The notes under the pieces are model-generated. The model was given only the letters and a program-made list of their open reading frames with translations, did not search any database and was not told the DNA's origin. A stretch of 64,000 nucleotides of DNA from Pseudocoprococcus catus. Its GTDB lineage: Bacteria > Bacillota > Clostridia > Lachnospirales > Lachnospiraceae. Numbering within the stretch: position 1 is the stretch's first letter; each line of letters opens with the position of its first letter. The position numbers and the translations under genes were made by a program. The stretch lies in NCBI RefSeq assembly GCF_019734885.1, contig NZ_JAAXCM010000048.1, forward strand, positions 1 to 64,000, written 5' to 3'. Below, in pieces: positions 35,135-44,779 of the stretch.

Positions 35135-36016
35135 TTATTTCGTAAACTTCGAGTGGCTCAGGAAATTCTCACTCTTGATGGTTTTCAGCATGGACTCCGC
35201 ATTCAGATCAAAGGCTTTCTGCGGCCATCCGCCCTTCTTCTCCGGTCTCCAGAACACCGCTTCCATTGCTTTTAACTGCTCTTCCGGTGTCTCATTGTCT
35301 CTGATAATCTCCAGAATCCTGCTCTTCGCAGCAGTCAGACCATCCTCAAACCACTGCCACAATTCCGGTGTTGTCTCTCCCACTTCTCCGTAATGGGTCA
35401 GCCACAACTTCTTTGCCCCGCTGTTTCTGCAGCTGTCAATACTCTTCATCGCTTCCTCGCAACTGACAAGGAACTGCGGCATATAATCTTCCTCTGTATT
35501 GATGCTGCCGATGGTTTCGGAAGCCAGCAGATCATGACCGTCAATCAGATAGGACAGACAATCCTTTGTATGCCCTACTGTCTTGATTGACTGCACACAG
35601 ACATCTCCCACATTAATCGTCTCGCCGCCGATCAGCATCTGATCCAGCTGAATCCCACGGGTAGAATAATCATCCGGCAGTACCGCATCATTTAACTGTG
35701 CTGCACTGGCTGACAGTTCATGAATCAATCGTTTCGCTGATAGCTTTGAAAGGACGTGTCCTGCATAGGCTGCACCAAATACCATGGCATCCGGCCAATA
35801 CTTCTTGATCACCGGCAGGGCTCCCACATGGTCATAATGGGAATGGGTCAGAAAAACTGCATCAATCGGTCTGTCCCCGATAATTTCTTTAATCTTCTCA
35901 ACCGTTTTCTCACCGTACCATGCCATGCCCGGATCAAACAGCGCCGTATTCTTCTCTCCCACTGCCAAATGGCAGGAACCCAATATCTCATCATTTAAAT
36001 AGTAAAACTGACTCAT
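35135..36016 (-). CDS. MBL-fold metallo-hydrolase
   Basis: A 293-residue protein. THSHYDHVGA is the H-x-H-x-D-H zinc motif, GHTKDCLSY supplies the third His and GLASET-type segment (DLLASETIGS) the downstream ligand. The start at ATG 36016 begins SQFYYLNDEILGSCHLAVG. The family includes hydroxyacylglutathione-hydrolase-like enzymes; the substrate is unknown. It lies between the fold-back element and the AbiE pair and has an SD (GGGGAT) ten bases upstream. A longer start at 36052 would overlap the toxin gene. Confidence 0.87.
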   Translation of the reverse strand: MSQFYYLNDEILGSCHLAVGEKNTALFDPGMAWYGEKTVEKIKEIIGDRPIDAVFLTHSHYDHVGALPVIKKYWPDAMVFGAAYAGHVLSKLSAKRLIHELSASAAQLNDAVLPDDYSTRGIQLDQMLIGGETINVGDVCVQSIKTVGHTKDCLSYLIDGHDLLASETIGSINTEEDYMPQFLVSCEEAMKSIDSCRNSGAKKLWLTHYGEVGETTPELWQWFEDGLTAAKSRILEIIRDNETPEEQLKAMEAVFWRPEKKGGWPQKAFDLNAESMLKTIKSENFLSHSKFTK

Positions 36017-36044
36017 TTCTATTATCCCCTTTTTATTTTTTATC

Positions 36045-36980
36045 TCAATCATTGATTGTTGACTGAACGAATATCTTTTCTGCTAATTCTTTAAAACGAT
36101 TTTTTGCCCTTTCATATGTCAATGAATCAGAAATCAACTTGAGAGTTGTTTCCTTGTAGTCATTTTTATAAAAATCTTCATCACATATTTTATGAATTAA
36201 TTCCAAAACATTAACATCCAATGGAGCTGCCGGTGCAATGCTCGTTCCCATTCCGATTCGATGATTACGGACTTCTCCCACAAGTTTAAGAAAATTATCA
36301 TCTATTGCAATGCACTCAGATAATTTATATATATCATACAGGTGTCTTGAATTTCTATGTGTTTTTCCCTGCAAGTAATAATCACATACCGCAAATACTT
36401 TATCAATAAGTGTACGACTTATTGATTGCACTCTCATTGGAAATGGCTTCAAACCATAATCTACAACAAATTCTTTTTCCTCCTTTCCAAGTGCCGTAAA
36501 TATGTAATTGTACAGTTCTTTTTCTTCTGTAGGGAATGCGTAAGACATTAACGATGTTTCCAACTTAACATATGGCGGAACAGCATTAATTATCCTATTT
36601 CCGACAACTGATTCATAATAGAAATCATAGTGATTAAGGTTCTTATCGCTTTCTACATACTTAAAATTACGAATTTCTAATCTTAATTTATCCGCAATTG
36701 GTCTTAAAATATTATATTTTAATTTTTTACGTCTCGCTTCTCCCAAATGTTCTGTAAATGTAATATCTATATCTTCTGAGAAACGATCAATTACATGAAA
36801 TGCTTTTGAAAGAGATGTCCCGCCTTTAAAAACAACTGGGTACTCGATACGAGACAACATTTTCAGTATCATCGTAACATAATAATCTTTTTCAACGATA
36901 TCCTCACTAACATTCAATTTTTGAGAAGTTAACAAAATTGCATCTCTGAATAATTCTCGATTTTCTTTATGCAAGTACAT
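36045..36980 (-). CDS. abiEii: AbiEii/AbiGii-type nucleotidyltransferase toxin
   Basis: A 311-residue DUF1814 (AbiEii/AbiGii) protein. ATG 36980 overlaps the antitoxin by 14 bp, the common arrangement; ATG 36998 is an alternative. VVFKGGTSLSKAFHVIDRFS followed by EDIDI is the canonical G-G-T-S-L-x-K...S-x-D-I-D-I motif of the nucleotidyltransferase fold; RTLIDKVFAVCDYYLQG follows. With the upstream gene it forms an AbiE-like type IV toxin-antitoxin pair, giving abortive phage resistance in some hosts. It is transcribed downstream of its antitoxin. AT-rich composition suggests acquisition. Confidence 0.85.
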   Translation of the reverse strand: MYLHKENRELFRDAILLTSQKLNVSEDIVEKDYYVTMILKMLSRIEYPVVFKGGTSLSKAFHVIDRFSEDIDITFTEHLGEARRKKLKYNILRPIADKLRLEIRNFKYVESDKNLNHYDFYYESVVGNRIINAVPPYVKLETSLMSYAFPTEEKELYNYIFTALGKEEKEFVVDYGLKPFPMRVQSISRTLIDKVFAVCDYYLQGKTHRNSRHLYDIYKLSECIAIDDNFLKLVGEVRNHRIGMGTSIAPAAPLDVNVLELIHKICDEDFYKNDYKETTLKLISDSLTYERAKNRFKELAEKIFVQSTIND

Positions 36981-37590
36981 GATCCAATTCCAATTCATAA
37001 TAAAATTTAAATGTTGACAATGGGTACTTTCTAATATAACAATCTACATCTTTTCTTTTTATTCCATGAATCGATATATACTCAGCAAACTTTTCTTTAG
37101 CATCTGCATATGAATAATCCAGGTATTCATCCAGGTTTTTCAACAGTTCCAACATCTGCAGTACATATACATTTTCCTTTGTAATCGGTACTACTGGCTT
37201 TCTCACATAGAATCGCCTGTTTCCTATCTTGACCTCACGGTTTGAAGAATGCGTATTATTACTTACTATTTCAACGACTCTTGGAACCTGAGTAGTTATT
37301 CCTATCTGGTTAGCAAAAGAATTACCGCCGTAAAATCCGTCAATATTATTACCCTTAGATATGAACCGATATCTGGCCACCATATCCGCATTTGGTCCGA
37401 CTGTAGATTTAAGCATAGTCATCTTAGGAATATAATACACGCCCGTATCATATTTCATCAGCAGTCCTTTTGCACAAAGTACTCTTAATTGCTGATTCAA
37501 AGCAGATTTTGTTATATCCTCTCTTTCCAAATCCGAAAAGAAAATAGGCTCTGCTTCTTTATAATGACTTTTGATATATTCATACAGCAT
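36967..37590 (-). CDS. abiEi: AbiEi-like antitoxin (DUF6088 type)
   Basis: A 207-residue protein with an N-terminal winged-helix-like domain (EREDITKSALNQQLRVLCAK, then GLLMKYDTGVYYIP) and a C-terminal part containing FYVRKPVVPITKENVYVLQM. This is the usual partner of AbiEii/AbiGii-type nucleotidyltransferases; some members autorepress the operon. It is translated just before the toxin with overlapping coding ends. About 190 bp of AT-rich leader precede it and no promoter stands out. The AbiEi name is by position and fold; exact subfamily is uncertain. Confidence 0.75.
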   Translation of the reverse strand: MLYEYIKSHYKEAEPIFFSDLEREDITKSALNQQLRVLCAKGLLMKYDTGVYYIPKMTMLKSTVGPNADMVARYRFISKGNNIDGFYGGNSFANQIGITTQVPRVVEIVSNNTHSSNREVKIGNRRFYVRKPVVPITKENVYVLQMLELLKNLDEYLDYSYADAKEKFAEYISIHGIKRKDVDCYIRKYPLSTFKFYYELELDHVLA

Positions 37591-37781
37591 TCTTCTTCCT
37601 CCTATTTCTTAATGCTTTAGATTTTTATTTTCTATTTTATTTAGTTTTATTATATTCCTTACCACATATGATGTCAATTATATTCTTTCCATTAACATTA
37701 TTTTGATTCTTTATTGAATCATTATACTCCTCAGCTATTGTATATAAAATGAGAAGCCTCATTTTATAAGGCTTCCCAACA

Positions 37782-38423
37782 TCATTTTTCTTGCATTTCT
37801 ACAAATCCTAGCGGATCGCCCTCTGACTTCAGGAAATGCAGCAACATATACGCACACATCATGGCGACATTCTCTTCTTTTAAAATGCGACAAACTTCTT
37901 TTTTATCTGCCAGCACAACCTGAATGTCCTCTGAGCTTTCTTCAAACCGGTTATCCGGCACGCCGGAAGCATAGCCATAGACCATTCCGCAGGCTTCATC
38001 CGTCATACCGACTGTTGTAAATCTCGGCTTTGTATACATATCATCCGCCGGAATCACCTGCAAATGAAGTCCTGTTTCCTCATGAAATTCTCTCACGGCC
38101 GCATCCGTCATCGCCTCCCCGGGCTCCACAAGTCCCGCCGGAAATTCATATACATAATCTCCCAGTGGATAACGATACTGTTTCACCAGCACCACCTGGT
38201 CTTTTTGTTCACCATACACACTGTAAATACTCACACCATCCGGGTCATTTCTGTGAGTCACCGCTTTCAAATCATCCGCTGACTTCGCACGGGAAGCCAC
38301 ATAATACTCCGATGCTTCGCCATTGCGGTGGCGTACATCCATACAAAACAAATTCAGAAAACGATGCTGCGTTTCCTGAAAAATTTTTGTTATTCTTTTT
38401 TGATTATTTTTTTCTATTTTCAT
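37782..38423 (-). CDS. NUDIX hydrolase (ADP-ribose pyrophosphatase-like)
   Basis: A 213-residue enzyme. GLVEPGEAMTDAAVREFHEE followed by TGL is a complete NUDIX box G-x5-E-x7-R-E-x-x-E-E-x-G-x. The preceding VKQYRYPLGDYVYEFPAG is typical of ADP-ribose pyrophosphatases, which clear ADP-ribose and related nucleoside-diphosphate derivatives. It is a single gene between the AbiE pair and the ABC exporters. Neighbouring ~200 bp to 38627 hold only a terminator. Confidence 0.87.
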   Translation of the reverse strand: MKIEKNNQKRITKIFQETQHRFLNLFCMDVRHRNGEASEYYVASRAKSADDLKAVTHRNDPDGVSIYSVYGEQKDQVVLVKQYRYPLGDYVYEFPAGLVEPGEAMTDAAVREFHEETGLHLQVIPADDMYTKPRFTTVGMTDEACGMVYGYASGVPDNRFEESSEDIQVVLADKKEVCRILKEENVAMMCAYMLLHFLKSEGDPLGFVEMQEK

Positions 38424-38560
38424 AAATACTCAGCCTTTATAACCACCAGTCATTTTACCTGTTTGCTGCTTGCAAGATGCCATCATCAATATTTTTAACT
38501 CTATATTTTCAATTCATCTATAAATTATATGATACCATACATGTGCGTTTTTAACAATTT

Positions 38561-38623
38561 AAATAAACCATTCATTTCAGACAAACAAATTTCTCTCTGT
38601 ATGCTGAAATGAATGGTTTATTT
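38561..38623 (-). terminator. Terminator of the MarR/ABC exporter operon
   Basis: Perfect 20-bp arms: AAATAAACCATTCATTTCAG (38561-38580) and its inverse (38604-38623), right after the ABC gene stop (38628). The minus-strand product ends in a T-rich run (TTTATTT). The long stem makes it a strong stop in either direction. Confidence 0.75.
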
Positions 38624-38627
38624 TAGT

Positions 38628-40526
38628 TTATTCTAATTCAAACGCTCCCGTATACAACTGATAATATTTACCTTTCTCGGCGATCAGTTTTTCGTGGTTG
38701 CCTCGCTCGATGATACGACCATGTTCAAGTACCATGATCACATCGGAGTTCTTGACTGTTGACAGACGATGGGCGATGACGAAAACGGTACGGCCGTGCA
38801 TCAGGGCATCCATACCCTTCTGAACGATGGCTTCTGTTCTTGTATCAATGGAGGATGTTGCCTCATCCAGAATCATAACCGGCGGATCCGCAACGGCTGC
38901 TCTCGCAATAGAGATCAGCTGACGCTGGCCCTGGGAAAGTCCACTTCCGTCGCCTTCAAGGACTGTCTGATAGCCATCCGGCAGCATTCGGATAAAGCCG
39001 TCTGCGTTGGCCAGCTTTGCCGCCGCAATACATTCTTCATCTGTGGCATCCAGCTTGCCGTATCGGATATTGTCCATGACTGTACCTGTAAACAGGTTGA
39101 CATCCTGAAGCACCACACCCATGGAACGGCGCAGATCGTCTTTCTTGATCTTGGTAATGTTGATGCCGTCGTAGCGGATTTTGCCGTCCGCAATATCATA
39201 GAAACGGTTGATCAGGTTCGTGATAGTTGTCTTGCCGGCACCTGTTGCACCGACGAAAGCCACCTTCTGACCCGGTTCTGCATAGAGGTTAATATCATGA
39301 AGCACCAGCTTATTTTCTTCATAACCAAAGTCCACATGTTCCATGACGACATCACCTTTTAATTCCTCATACGTCAATGTACCGTCGCTGTGGGGATGCT
39401 TCCAAGCCCAGAGACCTGTTCGTTCTTTGCATTCTATAAGCTCACCATTTTCACGCTTCGCATTGACAAGGGTTACATAACCATGGTCTTCTTCTGATTC
39501 TTCATCCAGCAATTCAAAAATACGTGTTGCACCGGCCAGGGCCATGATTACCGCGTTTAACTGCTGGGAAACCTGTGCGATTGGATTAATAAAACTCTTT
39601 GACATGGTCAGGAAGGACGCAATTGTACCAAGTGTCATCACGCCGGCACCTGTCAGACTGATATTTGTCACACCGGCAATGGCAAGACTGCCGCCGACAA
39701 GCGCCAGCAATACATAAAGAATATTGCCCATATTGCCCATAATCGGCATCAGAATATTGGCATAAGTATTGGCCGTTGTCATGCTGTCACAAAGCTCCTG
39801 ATTTTTCTTATCAAAAACGGCCTTGGCTTCTTCTTCATGACAGAATACCTTGACCACCTTCTGGCCGTTGATTATTTCCTCGATATAGCCATTGACATCA
39901 CCGATATTCTGCTGCTGTTTAATAAAGTAGACACTGCTCTTTCCGGCAATGGATTTGACCACTTTTAAAATCAGGAAAAGGAACACAATGATAAATAATG
40001 TCATCCACAAGCTCAGATACAGCATGGAAATAAACACGGCAACAATTGTGACACAGGAAGACAACAGCTGCGGCAAGCTCTGAGAAAGCATCTGACGCAG
40101 GGCATCTGTATCGTTCGTATAATGACTCATCACATCACCATGTGTATGCGTATCAAAATACTTGATTGGCAGTGTCTGCATATGTGCAAACATATCATCT
40201 CGGATCTTCTTTAAAATACCCTGGGAAATGACAGCCATGGTTCTGTTATAGATAAAGCTGGCCAGAATACCGATCACATAAATGCATGCCATCTGTATAA
40301 TGGCTCGGAATAACGCATCAAATACAGGATTGGCTTCAAGAAGAAGCGGGGAAATGTAATCATCTATCAATCTCTGAATAAACAGGGAAGACATGACATT
40401 GGCGATTGCACTGAGCAAAATGCAGATAACAACCAAAATGACACGCGTTTTATAAACACTCAGATAGCCCAGAAGCCGCTTTAATGTATTCGGGTTCACC
40501 TGTGGTCTTGACGGTTTCTTATTCAT
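38628..40526 (-). CDS. ABC exporter, fused membrane-ATPase protein (second subunit)
   Basis: A 632-residue type IV exporter half with six TM helices (residues ~30-320) and an ATPase domain. ATG 40526 is preceded by AGGAGGAG with correct spacing. Walker A is GATGAGKTT, LSQGQRQLISIARA the signature (note LSQGQ), and VMILDEATSSIDTRTE Walker B. It overlaps the partner ABC gene by 8 bp. Such pairs form heterodimers exporting drugs, lipids or peptides. A canonical ABC signature is kept here. The MarR regulator upstream suggests induction by a toxic substrate. Confidence 0.92.
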   Translation of the reverse strand: MNKKPSRPQVNPNTLKRLLGYLSVYKTRVILVVICILLSAIANVMSSLFIQRLIDDYISPLLLEANPVFDALFRAIIQMACIYVIGILASFIYNRTMAVISQGILKKIRDDMFAHMQTLPIKYFDTHTHGDVMSHYTNDTDALRQMLSQSLPQLLSSCVTIVAVFISMLYLSLWMTLFIIVFLFLILKVVKSIAGKSSVYFIKQQQNIGDVNGYIEEIINGQKVVKVFCHEEEAKAVFDKKNQELCDSMTTANTYANILMPIMGNMGNILYVLLALVGGSLAIAGVTNISLTGAGVMTLGTIASFLTMSKSFINPIAQVSQQLNAVIMALAGATRIFELLDEESEEDHGYVTLVNAKRENGELIECKERTGLWAWKHPHSDGTLTYEELKGDVVMEHVDFGYEENKLVLHDINLYAEPGQKVAFVGATGAGKTTITNLINRFYDIADGKIRYDGINITKIKKDDLRRSMGVVLQDVNLFTGTVMDNIRYGKLDATDEECIAAAKLANADGFIRMLPDGYQTVLEGDGSGLSQGQRQLISIARAAVADPPVMILDEATSSIDTRTEAIVQKGMDALMHGRTVFVIAHRLSTVKNSDVIMVLEHGRIIERGNHEKLIAEKGKYYQLYTGAFELE

Positions 40527-42270
40527 TGTCATCTCCTCCTTTCTTCTGTGATTCATATACTTCGCGATAAATATCAGAGGACTGCATCAATTCTTCGTGA
40601 CGGCCGATGGCTTTGATCTCGCCCTCATCCAGAACAATGATCTGATCTGCTTCTTCAACAGATGATACACGCTGCGCAATAATAATCTTTGTTGTGTCTG
40701 GAATTTCTTCCGCAAATGCTTTACGAATCGCTGCATCCGTTTTCGTATCAACTGCACTTGTAGAGTCATCAAGAATCAGGATCTTCGGCTTCTTCAAAAG
40801 TGCTCTTGCAATACAAAGTCGCTGTTTCTGACCACCGGATACATTCGTACCACCCTGTTCAATATACGTATCATAGCCATCCGGAAAAGTCTGCACAAAT
40901 TCATCTGCACAGGCCAGACGGCAGACACGCTGGATTTCCTCATCTGTGGCATTTTCATCACCCCAACGAAGATTTTCCTTGATCGTACCCGAGAAAAGGA
41001 CATTCTTCTGCAGAACCATGGCCACTTCATTACGAAGACTTTCGATATCATAATCACGAACATCCACATCACCCACAAGGACGCGGCCCTCTGTGACATC
41101 ATAAAGTCTCGGAATCAGCTGAACAAGACTGGATTTTGATGATCCCGTACCACCGATCACACCAATCGTCTGACCGGAGCGTATATTCAGATTCACATGA
41201 TTAAGTACCGGCTTATCTGCCTTTCTGTTATAGGAAAAAACAACATCTTCAAACTGAATATCACCGTTCTTTACTTCATGAACCGGATTCTCCGGATTCT
41301 TCAATGTGCTTTCCTCAGAAAGCACTTCGCAGACACGCTCTGCGGATGAACGAGCCATAATGATCATAACAAAGACCATAGACAGCATCATCAAACTCAT
41401 CAGAATCTGCATTGTGTAAGTAAAAAGGCTCATGAATTCACCGGTAGAAAGTCCAAGTGCTTCATCACCGCCGCAGGCCACAATCGCTCTGGCACCCAGC
41501 CAGCAGATCAACAGCATACAGGTATAAACAGCCAGCTGCATCAACGGCATATTAAAGGCCAGAATCTGTTCTGCTTTGACAAAATTCTTGTAAATATTAT
41601 CGGAAACCTGATCAAACTTTCCAACCTCATGATCTTCACGGGTAAAGGATTTCACAACACGAATACCATACAGATTCTCCTGAACAATCGCATTCAGTCG
41701 GTCATAGGTCTTAAACACCCTCTCAAAAATCGGATGCACTTTCATGATAATCCCATAAAGGCCAATACCAAGAATCGGCACAGTGATCACATAAATTAAT
41801 GACAGCTGTGCATCAATTTTGAAAGCCGCAAACAGCGCACAGACAAGCATGATCGGGCTTCTGACTGCAATTCGGATAATCATCTGGAAGGCCATCTGAA
41901 TATTGGTAATATCTGTCGTCATACGTGTGACAAGACCGGCAGTCGAAAACTTATCAATATTGGCAAAGGAAAACTCCTGTACCTTATAATAGATATCCTG
42001 ACGCAGGTTCTTTGCAAAACCGGACGAAGCCTGTGCTGCAAATTTTCCTGAAATGGCACCGCAGAACAATGAAATCATCGCCACTGCAAGCAAAATCAAT
42101 CCATACTTCCATATAACGCCCATATCTCCCTGATCGATACCTTCATCGATCAGTTTTGCCATGATCAGTGGAATCATAATCTCAAAAAAGACTTCCAACG
42201 CCACTGTCACAGGAGACATGATCGTCTGTTTCTTGTATTGCCGGATACTTCCGGCCAGCGTTTTAATCAT
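40519..42270 (-). CDS. ABC exporter, fused membrane-ATPase protein (first subunit)
   Basis: A 583-residue exporter half, six TM segments (residues ~15-310) followed by the ATPase. GGTGSSKSSLVQL is Walker A, NVSGGQKQRLCIARALL the signature, ILILDDSTSAVDTKTD Walker B with Asp-Ser in place of the usual Glu after it, typical of one degenerate site in heterodimers. It precedes the partner subunit with overlapping ends. Transcribed after the MarR gene from the strong promoter at 42867-42895. Likely function: efflux of toxic compounds; the substrate is unknown. Confidence 0.92.
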   Translation of the reverse strand: MIKTLAGSIRQYKKQTIMSPVTVALEVFFEIMIPLIMAKLIDEGIDQGDMGVIWKYGLILLAVAMISLFCGAISGKFAAQASSGFAKNLRQDIYYKVQEFSFANIDKFSTAGLVTRMTTDITNIQMAFQMIIRIAVRSPIMLVCALFAAFKIDAQLSLIYVITVPILGIGLYGIIMKVHPIFERVFKTYDRLNAIVQENLYGIRVVKSFTREDHEVGKFDQVSDNIYKNFVKAEQILAFNMPLMQLAVYTCMLLICWLGARAIVACGGDEALGLSTGEFMSLFTYTMQILMSLMMLSMVFVMIIMARSSAERVCEVLSEESTLKNPENPVHEVKNGDIQFEDVVFSYNRKADKPVLNHVNLNIRSGQTIGVIGGTGSSKSSLVQLIPRLYDVTEGRVLVGDVDVRDYDIESLRNEVAMVLQKNVLFSGTIKENLRWGDENATDEEIQRVCRLACADEFVQTFPDGYDTYIEQGGTNVSGGQKQRLCIARALLKKPKILILDDSTSAVDTKTDAAIRKAFAEEIPDTTKIIIAQRVSSVEEADQIIVLDEGEIKAIGRHEELMQSSDIYREVYESQKKGGDDNE

Positions 42271-42325
42271 ACAAATAATCCTCCTATCTCTATCTAGCTA
42301 GCCGCATCTGTCAAATAAGGACGGC

Positions 42326-42781
42326 TTATTCTTCTAACATGTTATCTGCAACTCTCTTTAATAAATGCATAAGTGTATGAAACTCTTCATCCGACAGCCC
42401 GTTCCTGATCCTGTTTTCAAGCTCTATTCTCTCCACCGCTGCATTGGCGTTGATCTCTCGTCCTTCCTCAGTCAGAACAAGCCGCTTCAATCTGGCATCA
42501 CTGGAAACACTTTCCCTTCGGAGCAGTCCTTTGCTCTCCATGCCCTTTAACACTTTTGAAACCGTTGACCTGGTCACACAAAATTTTTCTTCTATATCTT
42601 TCTGATAAATCTCTTCATTCTCATGGTCTGCCAGGTATCCGAGAATCCAGCCATTGGATCCTGTAATCTTATGAACCTTACTCATATAGATATTACTATC
42701 GGCCTTTCTGCGGATCATCGTCGCTGTACGAAGAATCAACAGACCTAACTCTTCCCTGCAGGGCAGGTCCTTTCTGCACAT
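42326..42781 (-). CDS. MarR-family transcriptional regulator
   Basis: A 151-residue winged-helix regulator. I chose ATG 42781, with AAAGGAG about eight bases upstream and a strong promoter further back; in-frame ATGs reach to 42868, but that one lies at the promoter -10. The wHTH carries YQKDIEEKFCVTRSTVSKVL and GLLRRESVSSDARLKRLVLT, the recognition helix and beta wing. As first gene of an operon with an ABC exporter pair, it probably represses them until bound by a ligand or oxidised. No ligand can be read. Confidence 0.9.
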   Translation of the reverse strand: MCRKDLPCREELGLLILRTATMIRRKADSNIYMSKVHKITGSNGWILGYLADHENEEIYQKDIEEKFCVTRSTVSKVLKGMESKGLLRRESVSSDARLKRLVLTEEGREINANAAVERIELENRIRNGLSDEEFHTLMHLLKRVADNMLEE

Positions 42782-42866
42782 TACATAGCTCCTTTCTGAA
42801 TATCTTTGTTCTGTATGCATTTTGTTTTCAAAAAACTGTTGCATATCAAACTGTTTTACGTTCAAC

Positions 42867-42895
42867 ATTATACAGCGATTGTTTTTTTATGTCAA
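42867..42895 (-). promoter_or_regulatory. Consensus promoter of the MarR-ABC operon
   Basis: On the minus strand, TTGACA (plus 42890-42895), a 17-bp spacer and TATAAT (plus 42867-42872) match the sigma-70-type consensus exactly. Initiation is expected near 42860, with a leader of about 80 nt before the ATG. Confidence 0.85.
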
Positions 42896-42915
42896 TACCC
42901 CTGTGAAATGAATGC

Positions 42916-42945
42916 AAAAAAAAGGAAGAGATGTCTCCCTTCCTT
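42916..42945 (-). terminator. Terminator of the trpXYZ-like operon
   Basis: On the minus strand AAGGAAG pairs with CTTCCTT and is followed by TTTTTT. It stands 5 bp after the TrpZ-like gene stop. Confidence 0.8.
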
Positions 42946-42949
42946 ATCT

Positions 42950-43744
42950 TTAATTCAACAGTATCCTGTCATTATCAAATTCTTCTTTTTTCTTCTCTGA
43001 ATACATATCCAGCAGATCAGAAACTGTCATATGCTCCCTTTCCTCTTCCTTGATATCGAAGATAATCGCACCAGAATCCAGCATAATGGTTCGGCTGCCT
43101 GTTGTCAGTGCCTGCCCCATATTGTGGGTGATCATCAGAGTCGTCAGATTGCGCTCACGGACGATATCATTGGTTATGGCCATCACCTTCTCAGCCGTGG
43201 CCGGATCCAGAGCCGCCGTATGTTCATCCAGAAGCAGCAGCTTCGGTGTCACGATTGTACTCATCAGAAGTGTTACAACCTGTCTCTGTCCACCTGACAG
43301 AAGTCCGATCTTCGTAGCCATACGGTCTTCCAGTCCCATGTCAAAACGTTTCAGTGCTTCACGAAACATCTCCCGATCCTTCTTTGTAATGGCAAATCGG
43401 AAAAGGCCTTTTGTATTCTTGGAATAAGCCAATGCCAGATTCTCCTCGATGGTCAGGTTCGGTGCAGTCCCCTTCATCGGATCCTGAAACAGGCGTCCGA
43501 TGGAAGCTGAACGCTGATGCTCCGGCAAGTAAGAAATATTCTTCCCATCCAGAATCACACTGCCCTCATCCAGAAGAAAATTACCGCAGATGGCATTGAA
43601 TAATGTGGATTTACCGGCACCATTGGAACCGAGGATTGTCACAAATTCTCCTTGTTTCAGGGACAGATTCAGATGATCCAGTGCCTTATGTTCATTTGGT
43701 GTGCCTTTTGCAAAGGTCTTTGATGCATTGATGACTTTCAGCAT
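42950..43744 (-). CDS. trpZ: Tryptophan ABC transporter ATP-binding protein (TrpZ-like)
   Basis: A 264-residue ATPase of the importer type. GSNGAGKSTL is Walker A, LSGGQRQVVTLLM the signature, LLLDEHTAALDP Walker B. It belongs to the group paired with BMP/TrpX-type lipoproteins. It forms an operon with trpY and trpX behind a T-box reading a TGG codon, so it presumably powers tryptophan uptake. The start is preceded by AGGAGG, 2 bp after the permease stop. A near-perfect terminator follows. The name TrpZ is by operon logic. Confidence 0.85.
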   Translation of the reverse strand: MLKVINASKTFAKGTPNEHKALDHLNLSLKQGEFVTILGSNGAGKSTLFNAICGNFLLDEGSVILDGKNISYLPEHQRSASIGRLFQDPMKGTAPNLTIEENLALAYSKNTKGLFRFAITKKDREMFREALKRFDMGLEDRMATKIGLLSGGQRQVVTLLMSTIVTPKLLLLDEHTAALDPATAEKVMAITNDIVRERNLTTLMITHNMGQALTTGSRTIMLDSGAIIFDIKEEEREHMTVSDLLDMYSEKKKEEFDNDRILLN

Positions 43745-43746
43745 AT

Positions 43747-44664
43747 TTATCTTCCTCCTTTGCTTTCTCTCATGCCGTTTCTCTTTAACCTGTCATTGGC
43801 CATTTTCACTTTGATGGCCGGAACAGCCAGGGCGATTGTAACAATGATAGCTGAAATCAGTTTCAGCATATAGGCCGGGAACATATCGGACTTGGTTGCC
43901 AGGGCAATAATATAACGGTATACAATAGAACCCACAATGGCTGAAATAAACCCGATCATCAGACTTCTGTGACCGAAGAAAGCTTCACCAATAATAACGG
44001 AAGCCAGACCGACAACAAGGATACCGACGCCGGAGTTGATATCCGCAAAACTCTGATACTGAGCAATCAGACCACCGCAAAAAGCGATGCATGCATTGCT
44101 GATGGACAGTGCGACCATCTTCACCGCATCCACATTAATGGAAGATGCACGGACCATATCGGCATTATCACCGGTGGCACGAATGGAAAGTCCAAGGGAT
44201 GTCTTAAAAAATACTGTTAACAACACCGTAACGATCACAACTGCCACAACGGCAACAAATAACTTCGCCACATCCTTAGACATAAATGGAAAAACTTTCA
44301 GGCACAATGTAAAAATCGTATCGTTGTTGAGCAGTGTCACGTTGGAGGCACCACCCATGACAAACAAGTTGATTGAATAAAGTCCGCTCATTGTCAGGAT
44401 ACCTGCCAGAACAGGATGAATATCCAGTTTCGTCTGAAGGAATCCTGTCACGCTGCCGGCCAGCGCACCTGCGGCTAACGCACCCACAAGTCCCAGCAGC
44501 GGATGGCCTGCAGCTGTCAATATCGAAGATGCTGCCAGACCGAAAGTAAAACTGCCTTCCGTTGTCAGATCGGGAATATTCAATATTCTAAAACTGATAT
44601 AGATGCCAAGCACCATGATACTGTAAAGAAAACCAAGCTGCAAAGAGCCAATCAATAAAGTCAT
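43747..44664 (-). CDS. trpY: Tryptophan ABC transporter permease (TrpY-like)
   Basis: A 305-residue integral membrane protein with about eight to nine hydrophobic segments; conserved segments LGLSIRATGDNADMVRASSI and GGLIAQYQSFADINSGVGIL match the BMP/branched-chain-like permease group that includes TrpY. It is second in the trp transport operon; a strong hairpin (44704-44731) separates it from the lipoprotein gene, which may raise the level of the binding protein. The start is preceded by a weak ribosome site. Confidence 0.85.
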   Translation of the reverse strand: MTLLIGSLQLGFLYSIMVLGIYISFRILNIPDLTTEGSFTFGLAASSILTAAGHPLLGLVGALAAGALAGSVTGFLQTKLDIHPVLAGILTMSGLYSINLFVMGGASNVTLLNNDTIFTLCLKVFPFMSKDVAKLFVAVVAVVIVTVLLTVFFKTSLGLSIRATGDNADMVRASSINVDAVKMVALSISNACIAFCGGLIAQYQSFADINSGVGILVVGLASVIIGEAFFGHRSLMIGFISAIVGSIVYRYIIALATKSDMFPAYMLKLISAIIVTIALAVPAIKVKMANDRLKRNGMRESKGGR

Positions 44665-44703
44665 ACTTTTCTACGTCCTTTTCATATTTTATCTTTTTTT
44701 GAC

Positions 44704-44731
44704 TTTACCCCCTGCTATTGCAGAGGGTAAA
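44704..44731 (-). other. Intercistronic stabilising hairpin between trpX and trpY
   Basis: TTTACCC (44704-44710) pairs with GGGTAAA (44725-44731) with inner CTGC/GCAG pairing and a TATT loop. A run of A rather than T follows on the minus strand, so it is not a classical terminator. It can protect the trpX message from 3' decay. Confidence 0.55.
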
Positions 44732-44779
44732 ATGCATTTCTTCTATATATAATATATCATTCAGGATAACTTTGCAATC

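Noticed and set aside
36045-36980. AbiEii-type nucleotidyltransferase as the missing CD-NTase partner of the 2TM-NUDIX protein
   Set aside because: It belongs to the toxin-type nucleotidyltransferase group with its own antitoxin and lies 9 kb away across unrelated operons.
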